Positions 54,145-64,000 of a DNA stretch of 64,000 bases are shown here, piece after piece (the first letter of the stretch is position 1; each line of letters begins with the position of its first letter). Position numbers and translations under genes: made by a program. This DNA is from an uncultured Aquimarina sp. (lineage in GTDB: Bacteria > Bacteroidota > Bacteroidia > Flavobacteriales > Flavobacteriaceae), in assembly GCA_947492105.1 (NCBI GenBank), contig CANLMN010000001.1:1-64000 (forward strand), in the 5' to 3' direction. The notes beneath the pieces were generated by a model that had not been told where the DNA came from, did not search any database, and saw nothing but the letters and a program-made list of their open reading frames with translations.

Positions 54145-55445
54145 TATCCTTTATAATTATCATCCCAATTTTTGATATGAGGCTCACCTAATTTATCTAC
54201 ACTTTTGGCAACAACCATTGATACTGCTGCATCCCCTGTTACATTGACAACAGTCCGGCACATATCTAAAGGACGATCTACTGCAAAAATCAATGCTAGA
54301 CCTGCTTCTGGAATCCCTGCTTGACCTAGCACAATAACCAACATCACCATCCCAGCTCCTGGTACTGCCGCAGATCCCATAGAAGCCAAAGTAGCTGTCG
54401 CTATAATCCCCAGTTGCGCTCCCAAAGTTAGATCCATTCCGAAGGCCTGTGCTATAAAAACAGCAGCTACCGCTTGATACAAACTAGTACCGTCCATATT
54501 AATCGTGGCACCTATGGGCAAAACAAAACTTGCTACTTCTTCCTCTACTCCCAAATGTTCCTCTACACGTTCCATGGTAACCGGTAATGTCGCTGCGCTA
54601 GAACTTGTAGAAAAAGCTAGTAACTGTGCCGGTGAAATTCCATTCAAAAAGAATTTTGGTGTCTTTTTGGTAAAAAACCATACGATTAACACATATATAC
54701 CGATCATACATGTAAGCCCTATCACCACACTTAGAGCATACATGCCCAAGGCTGTAAAGAGATCTGTACTGGGAGCCTCTACAATCAATGCTGCCAAGAG
54801 TGCAAAGACCCCATAAGGAGCTGCAAGCATAATGATATCAATTAACTTGAGGATAACATCATTAAATCCATCAAAGAACTCTTTGACTGCCTTTGATTTT
54901 TCTTCGGGAATCAAAATCAGTCCAATACCAAAGAAAAATGCAAAGAATATAACCTGTAACATTTTACGATTATCACTTGCTGCACTGAAGATATTACTTG
55001 GCACCAAATCTATCAGAGGTTGTAGTGGTCCCGTTCCTTTTTGCTTTGCTGCATCCGCAATCTTGGAACTCGCATCTCCTTGGTAGCTTTCGATCAATTC
55101 GGTACGCGTTTTTTCACTAATACTTGCCCCTGGTTTTACCACATTGACAACAACCAAACCAATACTTACTGCAATCACTGTGGTAATTATATAGGTTGCA
55201 ATAGTTCTCAATCCCATTTTGGAAAGCTTAGAAATGTCTTTTAGATCAGATATCCCTTTGATCAAAGAAGCCAAAATTAGTGGAACAGCTATCAGTTTAA
55301 GTGCATTGATAAAAATCGTTCCAAATGGTTTGACCCAATCACCAATAAACGATGCTCCCCATGAGAATTGCGTCAAAGTCAATGCAAAAATGACCCCAGC
55401 AACCATTCCTATAAGTATCTGCCAATGCAAAGCTAATTTTTTCAT
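54144..55445 (-). CDS. Dicarboxylate/amino acid:cation symporter (DAACS family)
   Basis: 433 residues with eight to ten membrane segments and two re-entrant-loop regions. The serine-rich LAFSTSSSAATLPVTMERVE (HP1) and the NMDGTSLYQAVAAVFIAQAF motif (transmembrane 7, the cation/substrate site) are diagnostic, as is the ending VDRPLDMCRTVVNVTGDAAV with its substrate-binding Asp, Arg and Asn residues. It imports glutamate/aspartate or C4-dicarboxylates with Na+ or H+. Monocistronic, converging on the DUF4139 pair. Confidence 0.94.
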   Translation of the reverse strand: MKKLALHWQILIGMVAGVIFALTLTQFSWGASFIGDWVKPFGTIFINALKLIAVPLILASLIKGISDLKDISKLSKMGLRTIATYIITTVIAVSIGLVVVNVVKPGASISEKTRTELIESYQGDASSKIADAAKQKGTGPLQPLIDLVPSNIFSAASDNRKMLQVIFFAFFFGIGLILIPEEKSKAVKEFFDGFNDVILKLIDIIMLAAPYGVFALLAALIVEAPSTDLFTALGMYALSVVIGLTCMIGIYVLIVWFFTKKTPKFFLNGISPAQLLAFSTSSSAATLPVTMERVEEHLGVEEEVASFVLPIGATINMDGTSLYQAVAAVFIAQAFGMDLTLGAQLGIIATATLASMGSAAVPGAGMVMLVIVLGQAGIPEAGLALIFAVDRPLDMCRTVVNVTGDAAVSMVVAKSVDKLGEPHIKNWDDNYKG

Positions 55446-55709
55446 GAAGTATTTTATTTTACAACTATATCACTGTCTTATTAGCTACTTCTTACTGAAG
55501 TCGTATTAGAGAACTACCACGATAATAATCCAAGTATAGTCAGTTTTAGCGTGAATATATAAATAATGTTAAGATAATACAGATTTTACAGGGGTTTTGA
55601 GGCGTTAATATTTTTATAATACTTTATCATTATATCCTTGAACTCTTTGAATTTTTATTTTTTTACGCTTAAATTCATCCCTATCAAAACCCTTAACTTG
55701 TTTACGGCC

Positions 55710-56825
55710 ATGAAAGCTCCTTTTTATAGTTCCCTTACCTTGATACTATTTTTCGTTTATAGCTGTACGAGCTCCAAGCAAGCATTATTACTCCCTCCAA
55801 TTGGAACAGGATTGACCTTTATTGATGAATATATAATTCCGAGTACCGCATCTGTGGATGGTTTGGAAATTGGAGGTCTCTCTGGCTTGTCTTTTGATCA
55901 CAACCAATACTATTTGGTTTCTGATGATCCAAGAACGCCTCGTTTTTTTACTGCAGATATCCAAATTAGCCCAAAAGGAATAGACACTATACTTTTTCAA
56001 AAAGCCACTCGGCTTATAGACAATCATGAGGTTCTTGACAAAAAATCCCATTTGGATCTAGAAGATATTTATTTATGGGACGGTGACACGCTCATTTTTG
56101 TAAGTGAAGGCGCTATTAAAAAAGCCGTGGACCCAACACTATTCATTGCTAAGACTAGCGGAAAGATACTGGCAAAGTTCCCGCTACCGCATTATTTTTC
56201 TAGTAATCCAAAAAATCAAAACCGTCCACGTCATAATGGTGTTTTTGAAAGTCTGACTCCAAGCTATGATCATAAAGGAATTTGGGTTGCCACAGAATTA
56301 CCACTGATTCTTGACGGCTCAGAACCTACTTTTGATCAAAAAGGTACTCCCGTCCGTATCACTTACTTTGATTACTCTTCCAAAAATGCTACTAGACAGT
56401 TTGCTTACCCATTGGACCCATTAGATAAAGATCCAAAAAATGGTTTTGGTGTCAATGGAGTCACGGCACTCGTACAAATTGACCAAAATACCTTCTGGAT
56501 ACTAGAACGCGGATATGTCGAGGGCTATGGAAAAGAAGGAAATACTGTTAAAGTTTATGAAGCTACTCTTCAGAACACTACAAATACCTTAGCAATCCCA
56601 TCGCTTATGGGACAAAAAATTACCCTAGCCAGTAAGAAATTACTTTTTGATTTTGAAACCATACGTCATCTTCTTACTGCAAATGGCATTGATAATATCG
56701 AAGGGATGTCTTTTGGCCCTAAACTTCCGGATGGTTCACAAACTATACTCTTTATTTCGGACAATAACTTTGAACCTTCTGCTATACAAATCAGCCAGGT
56801 ACTACTATTTTCTTTAAAAAAATAA
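55710..56825 (+). CDS. Phytase-like esterase-domain lipoprotein
   Basis: 371 residues from the ATG at 55710, which opens a lipoprotein signal (FFVYSC, C19); the TTG upstream at 55638 adds 24 residues without merit. Phytase-like beta-propeller domain (about 30-365) with family motifs: GGLSGLSFD, DLEDIYLWDGDTLIFVSEG, RHNGVFESLTPSYD and NIEGMSFGPKLPDG. It is probably a surface or periplasmic enzyme releasing phosphate or acting on esters. Family activity is reported as esterase-like; the substrate is unknown. Confidence 0.87.
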   Translation: MKAPFYSSLTLILFFVYSCTSSKQALLLPPIGTGLTFIDEYIIPSTASVDGLEIGGLSGLSFDHNQYYLVSDDPRTPRFFTADIQISPKGIDTILFQKATRLIDNHEVLDKKSHLDLEDIYLWDGDTLIFVSEGAIKKAVDPTLFIAKTSGKILAKFPLPHYFSSNPKNQNRPRHNGVFESLTPSYDHKGIWVATELPLILDGSEPTFDQKGTPVRITYFDYSSKNATRQFAYPLDPLDKDPKNGFGVNGVTALVQIDQNTFWILERGYVEGYGKEGNTVKVYEATLQNTTNTLAIPSLMGQKITLASKKLLFDFETIRHLLTANGIDNIEGMSFGPKLPDGSQTILFISDNNFEPSAIQISQVLLFSLKK

Positions 56826-56871
56826 GCTACAAATCATTTTTTCTAATTCTACTCCAAAACTGTACTCTTGT

Positions 56872-57033
56872 TACCAATTTAGGTGTACAAATTCGTATTA
56901 GTGACACTCTTATTTTTTTTACGTAAAAACACCGTGATGCTATTGCATAGTCTTAGCTTTGGAATATATAAACAAGGCATTTAGATGGAAAAAGAACAAG
57001 GCGATATGCGACATCATATAGCTTATTTGGTTT
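56872..57033. repeat. Family A MITE-like repeat, reversed (A8)
   Basis: About 162 bp. Left end TACCAATTTAGG, core TTTAGATGGAAAAAGAACAA, right end ATAGCTTATTTGG. The right terminus overlaps the stop codon of the minus-strand protease gene. Confidence 0.85.
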
Positions 57034-60000
57034 ACTTCTTCAGAACCCTTTTGGTAATTACACCTACCGGAGTCCATACTTGTATGAAATATGCTCCTGA
57101 ATGTAAAAATCCTAGATTCAATGATATTTCTTGACCATTTGAGCCACTTTCTGTAAAAACGACTTTCCCTAACATATCTATCAATGTTATTTTGTGAATA
57201 CGCATGCCTGATTGAACCGTCAATAAGCTCCCTGTAGGATTAGGAAATAACTTCAAAGATACAAACGCATCATCCTGTTGATCTATTGACAATGTTGCTT
57301 CTCGAATATCTAAGGATATATCGTCAATCATTGCACTGACGGTACCCGTAAAATTTTCAGCAATTTGCTCTGTAAACCTAATGAATATATCCTCTCCCAA
57401 ATAGCTTTTTATATAGCCTGATATATCTACACTCACCTTTGCATCCATAAAACGTTGAACAGAACCTACATTGAATGACTGATCGTCAACTATTGCAATA
57501 AGATTCCCTGCATTGTCATATAAGGCTGTTTCTAAAATTCTTTGATTAGTTCTTTCCCCTTTCATCAAACTATAGTCTACAACAAAATCATAAGATAATA
57601 CCGCTTGCTCAACCACAAAACCAGACTGAGGGAGTCTAACGCTTTGTTGCAATATATACCGATTCCTCGCATCACCATCAAAAGAGGTATATGCAGCATA
57701 CATTCCATTTGTTGGTGTCATTATATCATGACTAGCACAAACATTTCTTAACTCTTCTTTATTTTTGATCAAAAAGTTATAAGAACATCCAGAAAAAGAA
57801 TTCGTACCTAGGATATCCCATGAACCGCCGGTTCCACACTCAAAACTACCGTTTTGCACATACTCATTAGGAGCTTCTATGAGCTCACACGAAGTAGTGA
57901 ATCTAATAGGATTTGTAGGATCACTGTACCCTCCTTCTTCACAACCATATTTTATATACACATCATACGATTGTCCTGAAATTAAATTAGCTAAATATAC
58001 CGTCTCTTGGCTTCCGTTTACAGAAGTTCCTTTTCCTAACTCAAACCCTACAGTTCCGTATTCTAATTGCCATCCAGCATCATTTATATGATCTAATGTC
58101 AATACCACTGCATTTGATGTAATATCGGTTATATGGACATCTGCACGCGTCGGTGATGCACAATTTGGTTGTGGACTACAATTGATAACAGCTTCCCAAC
58201 CACTACCCGTATCATTTTCATCCGAGGTAAACCTAAACGCAAGAGCCCCGGATACATGCGTAGAAACTAAAACTTCTGGTAAAATAGTAGCCGAATAAGA
58301 TCCCAAAAAAGGTGCGGTTATGTCTGGGCCATCAAACACCTCTAATAGATCCCCTGAACCCAAAGAAAAATAGTTAAAACTTACGGATACACGATTGCGG
58401 TCAGTATTCGGAGTGATTACTGTGGTTGTATGCTCTCCATTGCTATAATTATCAGTTCCCATACCTGAATCATAAAAATGATCCCCATTGCAAAAATCTC
58501 CATCGGTTGTAAAAGAAATTGGTCCAACCCACTCACTGACCTCTTGATTATCACAGATATCTCTTATATAAAGATCGTAATTGAGGTTTGACGCTAGATT
58601 CGACAACTCAATAATTGACACCTCACTGCTTTCTAAGTTTCCATTTCCCAGAACAAAACCTTTATGCCCGTATTGAACTTCCCAAATATTCGTATCAAGA
58701 AAAGTTTCTCTTGTCAATACGGCTGTTGTCTTTGTTATTTTATCTAAAACAACATCCTCGATCTCTGGTTTTTTGCATTTTGGCAGACACTCAACTACGG
58801 CATCCCAACCTCGATGAGTCACGCTACCATCCGAGGTAAACAAAAATGTCAAAGCCCCACTAGTATTTGTTGCCTTTATAGTTTCTGGTGATATATCCCC
58901 ACTGTACCTGCCTATTATTGGAGCTTCTGTATCCAATCCATCATAAATCATCAAGTAATCGCAACAGCTTTCTAATTGAAAACTCACAAATCTTACTGAA
59001 ATAATATCGGTGTCCTTTTCGGGAACGATAACTGTAGTTTCGTACTCATTATTTTGATAAAAATTATTTGCCCCTCCTGTATCATAAAAATGCCCTCCAC
59101 TACAATAATTTCTTGCTGTAGAAAACAAAATAGGACCAATCCACTCACTATAATCATCTATTTGGCAATGAGCTCGTACATAGACCTCATAAGGCGTATC
59201 CGAAGTTAAGTTCTCTAACAACACCTCTGTTCCACTACTAAAAACATACTCCCCATCCTCTAGTTCAAACCCCTGTTTTCCAAATACTAGCTCGTATTGC
59301 CCTACAGCACTGTCTACCGACCAATTAATTATTGCTGCGGATTGTGTCGCATGCCCTGCCCATACCTTATTAGGAGGTATGCAGGTAGGCATCTCATCAA
59401 TCACCAAATCATCAATAAAAATATACTGTCGCTCTTTTGTTACATGATCCTGTATTGTAAATCGTACCTGAATATTATTTGAAATTGTATAGGAGGAGAT
59501 ATCAAAAAAATATTCTCTCCATCCCGAGGTTGCTTCGGTAATTGTTGTAATTGTATTCCAAACAGTTCCATCATAGAAGGCCACCTCCAAGCCATTGTAC
59601 TGATCACTACTGGCAATGGTACTATACACTGCAAACTGAATAGAAGGAGTCACTAACCCCGATATGTCGACCGGTCTAGATGTCAGCATACTCTCTAGGC
59701 CTGTCCCAAAATTGTTTGTTCGGATATAGGCCATTTTGGAATCCATATTTGGAGTATGATTTGTGACAATTTGATTATTTTCTAGATAGAGTTCTGTTAC
59801 AAAATACCATCTTGAATTACCAGACTCACTCCAACAATCTGGGATAGTGGATGTCACAAAATCTTCGTAAAAAGGTGCTACATAGGTATTGCACAATGTA
59901 CTTACAGAAATGGGACCTACCAGACTACTATATCCTCCCTCGGTACAAATAGCTCTGAGATACACATCATAATTGGTAGAGGTTTCTAAGTCTGGGATCA

Positions 60001-63000
60001 TGTAATTTGTGCTATTTACAATAATTGACTTTCCGGATCCTGGAATGAATCCCTTTAATCCATATTCTAACTCCCATGAGGATGAACCATCAGCCACCCA
60101 ACTAAAATCTAAGGAAGTAGTCGATATATTTGTGTTTTTGAACTCTACGGGCGCATTGCAACTTGGTTTATTTTCGCAAATTACCATTGCATCCCATCCA
60201 GACCCAGCCACAGAACTATCAGAAGTAAAAACAAAAGTCAAAGCACCAGTCACATGAGAAGATACAAATATACTTGGTAGTGTCATTTTTCCTCCCGAGA
60301 ATAGTATCGGAGCATTTTGATCTGGTCCATCATAAATAGTCAAACGATCACAACAGTGTTCTAGTTCAAAGGATTCAAAACTCACCCGTATTCTTTCATC
60401 GTCAGTAGCGGTATTTATAACTGTTGTTCTATTTTCATTATGACCATAGGTCTCGTTTTTACCTCCCGAATCAAAAAAACGATTTGTTTCGCAATAATTC
60501 TCTGCTGTTTTTACCGCCAAATGTTTTACCAAACTCCCACCTCCTACAGTACATAATGTACGTAAATAAATATCATATTCTGTATGAGATACCAGTCCTT
60601 CTATCACATATTGATCCACCATAATTGTTTGTACATTCCCTGTTCCTAGATCAAATCCAGCCATACCATATTCTATCTCCCATAAGCCCGTTCCAGCATC
60701 ACTATCCCATGTCAAAGCTATACTGGATTGTTTAATATCCGTTGTTCTTAAACCCGATGGGCTCTTACAAAATGTTGTAAACATATATATTGGTGATACT
60801 TGGATTACATCGCAACTGTTGACACCTATAACTCTCCAAAAATATTGCGTATCTGCCACTAGCCGTTTACTTACATATACATTATCCTTAAGATCAGCAC
60901 TATCAACAAGATGCTCAAAGGATTCATCTGATGCGATCTCGATGGTATACGTTTTTACATTAGTATCGGCTTCCCATTCAAAAACAATATCCGGAATCAC
61001 ACTATCCTCGTTATTTGATGGGTTTTTTAAAACTGGTGGCTTTATTTCATTATCAAAAACGCAAAACCTTAGCACTACCTGTCTCTCCAAATCCTCTGTT
61101 GTTCCTTTGAATATAAAATCATACGAACCTACTTCGAGAGATTCTGTTCCTATCAGTGTTACCACAATTGGAGTATCGATTATATGCTTCCCTGCCATTG
61201 AGGTTGGAGAAACTTGAACCTCTACCCCCTTTGGAAGATTTATAGCACCAAAAGTCGTAGAATCATCAAAATCTAATATTGTCCGATAATTAAAGTCAAA
61301 TGTAATCAGATCAGATTTACAAAAATCTTTAGTATTTGCTTCAGGAGTAATAAGAAACTCTGATGTTTGTATTGTAAAATTAGCTGTATTCACTGCATAA
61401 AAAATAGTTCCATGCCCTCTTACCATAACTCTGGCCGCTGTAGTTGATGGTATCAGTGGTAGTGGAAAGGTTATTGATCCATTATTTGTTATCTTACTTT
61501 GAACCAAATTTGGATAGGTATACCCTCCATCTATGGAAACATAAACATCTACTTTTTCTGCATTTACGGGAGCACTGTTGGTATTGGCTACATCCCAGGT
61601 TACAGTTACCTCCTCTCCAACATTCCAAACTTCTTGTTGAGAAGATTGTGAAGTTACCAGAAATGGTCCTGCTGTATTAGTAACATTGACAACCATTGCA
61701 TCAGAAGCTGTCTGCCCTCCGTTCAACACATTATCCCTGACCGTCAACACAAAATTCAGTTCCCTTGTAACTGATGGTAACATCTCCCAGGTTGGTTCAT
61801 TTCCAGAAAGAACATCTACTAATTGTGGCATATAACGTTTTCGTGATGCTGACGGCAATCGTGATCTAAACAAAGGTCCAACTAGCCAAGTAGGCTGGGG
61901 AGTTTGAGCAGAAACCGGAGATTCAGAATCCATTTGTTCCCAACAATAGGTCCAATTTGCACTGTCACCTATTTCGGGGTCTACACCTTCTAGAATAAAT
62001 GGAGTTGCTATTGGAATGGTATAATCTGGTCCAGCATCTACTACAGGCCTATTTTCTGTCAATGGAATAATTACTCCACAATCCCCTCCATTAGTTATCC
62101 ACTGTCTCACATCTCGAATATCTACATAATTAAAATAATCATCAGGATACTGTTGCACGTTTGGAGAACAAATTCCAGCATATCCCATAATGGTACTACC
62201 GCTCCCTGGCTCTACTTCGCTATTGAAACCTGAACGACAATTACTACTACTTTGCACATGATATGCCCCAAACTGATGTCCAAACTCATGAGCTGCTAAC
62301 AGACAAAAATCATCAGTCTCGGGGTTTGGATGTTGACTATACGCAGACCCCTTGCGACCATTAATACACACACACGCTATGCATCCTGCATTTCCACTTC
62401 GACTACCAATTGTTTTGTGAAATAAGTGTCCGATATCATAGCCTTCTCTCCCAATATAATTAGCATCATCCAATACCACTTGGAGCTGTTCGTTCAAACC
62501 TGTGCCAAAATCAGAAAGAGACTGAAAAGGATCCGTTGCACTATCCAAAAATAGGATTTGATCGTTATTTTCTACCAATTCCATAGTTATTCCAAAATCT
62601 CTTTCAAAAATGCTATTAACTCTAGAAATTGTTGCGACTATTGCTGCCAAAACTTTTTCTTTTCTCTCGGTATCATTCCTCTCAGATCCATCAAGAAAAT
62701 ACGCTGCATACTCTCCAGAGACTGCTAGTGCCAATCGATATTTTCTCAAGACTCTATTATTCTGATGTACTGATAATCTCGAGCCTGAAAGTCCAAATTT
62801 ATTTTGTAATCCAGCCACCATGTCACATTCAAATCCAAAATCAGATACGATTACATCGGCGTTTTTATAACTACTATATTGACTATTGCTACCTTTAATT
62901 TTAGTAATATGATAAGTCTCCTTGTTCTGTTCCATAATAACGGCTCGTAAACCAAGAGATGGAGTATAGCTTACGCGGATACTACTAGAAGTACGATCTA

Positions 63001-63334
63001 CAGAATAACCTGTGTACGTTTTTATTTGTGGGAACTTTGACGCCAACCTTGGATGTAGCACATTTGATTTAGATAATTTGAATGTCCTAAAACCTCGATT
63101 TTCTACTGGAAATTGTAACAAAACACTCTTATTATCCCCCATATTTGGACTAGTATTAAATAATGTATTCACTAATGCCACATCTAACTTATAACTAGTA
63201 TGAACTACAGTATTCACTAATGTTTTTTGCTTTGCTTCTGGTGCAATTTCTTTCCAAGGATTGACTTGTGCAGAAACGTTGAGACTCACAAAAAATAAGA
63301 AAAAAAGAGTGTCCCAAAAGGTAGTTTTTATCAT
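57032..63334 (-). CDS. Giant secreted reprolysin-like metalloprotease with CUB/FN3 domains and T9SS sorting domain
   Basis: 2100 residues from the ATG at 63334 (MIKTTFWDTLFFLFFVSLNV, ending SAQ); the upstream start at 63370 is TTG. Order: signal peptide; propeptide-like region; metzincin domain with HEFGHQFGAYH (zinc motif, about 349-359) and a Met-turn STIMGYAGIC; Ig-like segments (about 450-900); then CUB domains (about 945-1055, 1405-1515 and 1612-1725) alternating with FN3 modules (for example VEYGxxGFxxGxG repeats and LxxGTxYDVYIRTIC); and a C-terminal type A T9SS domain (LFPNPTGSL). It probably degrades external protein. Its stop codon lies in repeat A8. Confidence 0.9.
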   Translation of the reverse strand: MIKTTFWDTLFFLFFVSLNVSAQVNPWKEIAPEAKQKTLVNTVVHTSYKLDVALVNTLFNTSPNMGDNKSVLLQFPVENRGFRTFKLSKSNVLHPRLASKFPQIKTYTGYSVDRTSSSIRVSYTPSLGLRAVIMEQNKETYHITKIKGSNSQYSSYKNADVIVSDFGFECDMVAGLQNKFGLSGSRLSVHQNNRVLRKYRLALAVSGEYAAYFLDGSERNDTERKEKVLAAIVATISRVNSIFERDFGITMELVENNDQILFLDSATDPFQSLSDFGTGLNEQLQVVLDDANYIGREGYDIGHLFHKTIGSRSGNAGCIACVCINGRKGSAYSQHPNPETDDFCLLAAHEFGHQFGAYHVQSSSNCRSGFNSEVEPGSGSTIMGYAGICSPNVQQYPDDYFNYVDIRDVRQWITNGGDCGVIIPLTENRPVVDAGPDYTIPIATPFILEGVDPEIGDSANWTYCWEQMDSESPVSAQTPQPTWLVGPLFRSRLPSASRKRYMPQLVDVLSGNEPTWEMLPSVTRELNFVLTVRDNVLNGGQTASDAMVVNVTNTAGPFLVTSQSSQQEVWNVGEEVTVTWDVANTNSAPVNAEKVDVYVSIDGGYTYPNLVQSKITNNGSITFPLPLIPSTTAARVMVRGHGTIFYAVNTANFTIQTSEFLITPEANTKDFCKSDLITFDFNYRTILDFDDSTTFGAINLPKGVEVQVSPTSMAGKHIIDTPIVVTLIGTESLEVGSYDFIFKGTTEDLERQVVLRFCVFDNEIKPPVLKNPSNNEDSVIPDIVFEWEADTNVKTYTIEIASDESFEHLVDSADLKDNVYVSKRLVADTQYFWRVIGVNSCDVIQVSPIYMFTTFCKSPSGLRTTDIKQSSIALTWDSDAGTGLWEIEYGMAGFDLGTGNVQTIMVDQYVIEGLVSHTEYDIYLRTLCTVGGGSLVKHLAVKTAENYCETNRFFDSGGKNETYGHNENRTTVINTATDDERIRVSFESFELEHCCDRLTIYDGPDQNAPILFSGGKMTLPSIFVSSHVTGALTFVFTSDSSVAGSGWDAMVICENKPSCNAPVEFKNTNISTTSLDFSWVADGSSSWELEYGLKGFIPGSGKSIIVNSTNYMIPDLETSTNYDVYLRAICTEGGYSSLVGPISVSTLCNTYVAPFYEDFVTSTIPDCWSESGNSRWYFVTELYLENNQIVTNHTPNMDSKMAYIRTNNFGTGLESMLTSRPVDISGLVTPSIQFAVYSTIASSDQYNGLEVAFYDGTVWNTITTITEATSGWREYFFDISSYTISNNIQVRFTIQDHVTKERQYIFIDDLVIDEMPTCIPPNKVWAGHATQSAAIINWSVDSAVGQYELVFGKQGFELEDGEYVFSSGTEVLLENLTSDTPYEVYVRAHCQIDDYSEWIGPILFSTARNYCSGGHFYDTGGANNFYQNNEYETTVIVPEKDTDIISVRFVSFQLESCCDYLMIYDGLDTEAPIIGRYSGDISPETIKATNTSGALTFLFTSDGSVTHRGWDAVVECLPKCKKPEIEDVVLDKITKTTAVLTRETFLDTNIWEVQYGHKGFVLGNGNLESSEVSIIELSNLASNLNYDLYIRDICDNQEVSEWVGPISFTTDGDFCNGDHFYDSGMGTDNYSNGEHTTTVITPNTDRNRVSVSFNYFSLGSGDLLEVFDGPDITAPFLGSYSATILPEVLVSTHVSGALAFRFTSDENDTGSGWEAVINCSPQPNCASPTRADVHITDITSNAVVLTLDHINDAGWQLEYGTVGFELGKGTSVNGSQETVYLANLISGQSYDVYIKYGCEEGGYSDPTNPIRFTTSCELIEAPNEYVQNGSFECGTGGSWDILGTNSFSGCSYNFLIKNKEELRNVCASHDIMTPTNGMYAAYTSFDGDARNRYILQQSVRLPQSGFVVEQAVLSYDFVVDYSLMKGERTNQRILETALYDNAGNLIAIVDDQSFNVGSVQRFMDAKVSVDISGYIKSYLGEDIFIRFTEQIAENFTGTVSAMIDDISLDIREATLSIDQQDDAFVSLKLFPNPTGSLLTVQSGMRIHKITLIDMLGKVVFTESGSNGQEISLNLGFLHSGAYFIQVWTPVGVITKRVLKK

Positions 63335-63612
63335 ATTCCTATTTTTTTGGGTAAATAAATATCTATGCAATATAAATATACACCATAATACACTAAAAGC
63401 TCAAAAAATCGATAAAAAACACATAAAAAGCTTTATAATATATTTTTAACACAATATATGGAGTTTATTCTTACATACGAATTACTTTAAACACATAGTA
63501 TTTTACAGAAAAACCACATCATCTATTTTCTTAATATGTTTCAGTAGTCATTGGATTTTTATGAGATATCGTGCATCATTTGGAACTCTTTTTACTCCGA
63601 GAAGGGAAACAC

Positions 63613-63786
63613 AACACCAAATTCAAATAAAATGTAATTGTAGGCTAAAACAGTTTGAACTATTTTGTGCTAGTTTAATCCATTTATCCTTTGAATTTAC
63701 TGGGATAAAATTCAAGCATAGCAATGGCTACGGTTTAATTTTGGAATAGAAAACAGTAGAAAAAGAAGCAAATTATTTGTTGGTAT
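63613..63786. repeat. Family B MITE-like repeat, reversed (B7)
   Basis: About 174 bp, reversed. Left end ACACCAAATTCAAATAAAAT, then TGTAATTGTAGGCTAAAACA, interior CATAGCAATGGCTACGGTTT, right part GTAGAAAAAGAAGCAAATTA. Divergence is moderate; the boundary is uncertain by a few bases. Confidence 0.65.
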
Positions 63787-63815
63787 TTCATTTTTTAGAA
63801 AGTAGTATAGCGCTA

Positions 63816-64000
63816 CTATTCTCGACACTCTTCTATGACTGCGTCTAATTGGGGAGCAATTTCTTTTAATCTAGCCTCCATAGAACGGATAGCTACTCCA
63901 GAAAGATACCTACCTAATGGCAAAATTGGTTTTAATAATGTATCCGGGGTCAAGATTCGTGCATTTTGTTCCTTTAGCGACTGGAGAGGCGGTATTGCCT
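63816..64000 (-). CDS. C-terminus of an unidentified protein (runs off the window)
   Basis: 61 residues before a TAG on the minus strand: AIPPLQSLKEQNARILTPDT, then LLKPILPLGRYLSGVAIRSM, then EARLKEIAPQLDAVIEECRE. The composition is protein-like, with an amphipathic C-terminal helix. I do not recognise the family from this fragment. A family B repeat lies just past the stop. Confidence 0.65.
   Translation of the reverse strand, partial: AIPPLQSLKEQNARILTPDTLLKPILPLGRYLSGVAIRSMEARLKEIAPQLDAVIEECRE

Noticed and set aside
1-64000. Search for tRNA, rRNA, CRISPR, prophage or complete IS
   Set aside because: No cloverleaf ending in CCA, no rRNA motifs, no spacer arrays, no integrase or full transposase was recognised.

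Overview
The window looks like chromosome from a marine-type member of the Bacteroidota, most likely family Flavobacteriaceae. The evidence is low GC, a SusC/SusD pair, three secreted proteins ending in a type IX secretion (T9SS) sorting domain, TAnnTTTG-type promoter -7 elements, a CarB that stops where the allosteric domain would begin, and many families typical of flavobacteria (DUF4136, DUF4230, DUF5522, DCC/DUF393, phytase-like esterase). I see no rRNA, tRNA, CRISPR array, prophage or complete insertion sequence.

Layout. 1-3.4 kb: a possible broken gene end, YbbR-like protein, GT2 glycosyltransferase, fabI. 3.8-6.2 kb: small esterase, then a metal ABC transporter solute-binding protein and ATPase with no permease beside them. 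6.9-19.9 kb: a polysaccharide-utilization-type locus on the minus strand (SusC, SusD, an FG-GAP/UnbV lipoprotein, and a 1409-residue DUF5060/glycosidase-like protein with Ig-like, CBM-like and T9SS domains), preceded by about 1.4 kb without a gene. 21.3-24.4 kb: carB and rpmH. 24.6-30.6 kb: small membrane and TPR-like protein, a redoxin-like protein with a 13-copy FDxxG tail, an ECF sigma factor with a membrane partner, thioesterase, thioredoxin, DegT-type aminotransferase. 30.8-34.0 kb: Na+/alanine symporter, trmD, mazG. 34.3-44.1 kb: a secreted expansin-like protein, small lipoproteins, two different MsrB enzymes, hydrolase, M48 peptidase, Atg22-like MFS transporter, HAD phosphatase. 44.2-50.2 kb: DUF1853, Maf, a lipoprotein, a DCC protein, and a four-gene ABC/GntR operon. 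50.5-54.1 kb: tandem DUF4139 paralogues, one carrying an inserted SusC-like N-terminal module. 54.1-63.3 kb: dicarboxylate symporter, phytase-like lipoprotein, and a giant secreted metzincin protease with CUB and FN3 domains.

The most unusual non-coding content is a set of short interspersed repeats in the intergenic regions. I could sort them into three MITE-like families by their terminal inverted repeats: A (about 160 bp), B (about 160 bp) and C (110-125 bp). One B copy sits inside an A copy with an apparent TA target duplication, direct evidence that B moved. Several copies lie flush against stop codons. No matching transposase is in the window.

Most of the window is housekeeping or envelope biology. 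The secreted expansin, the protease and the polysaccharide locus suggest an organism that degrades external polymers. Repeat and hairpin boundaries were read by eye and may be off by a few bases.
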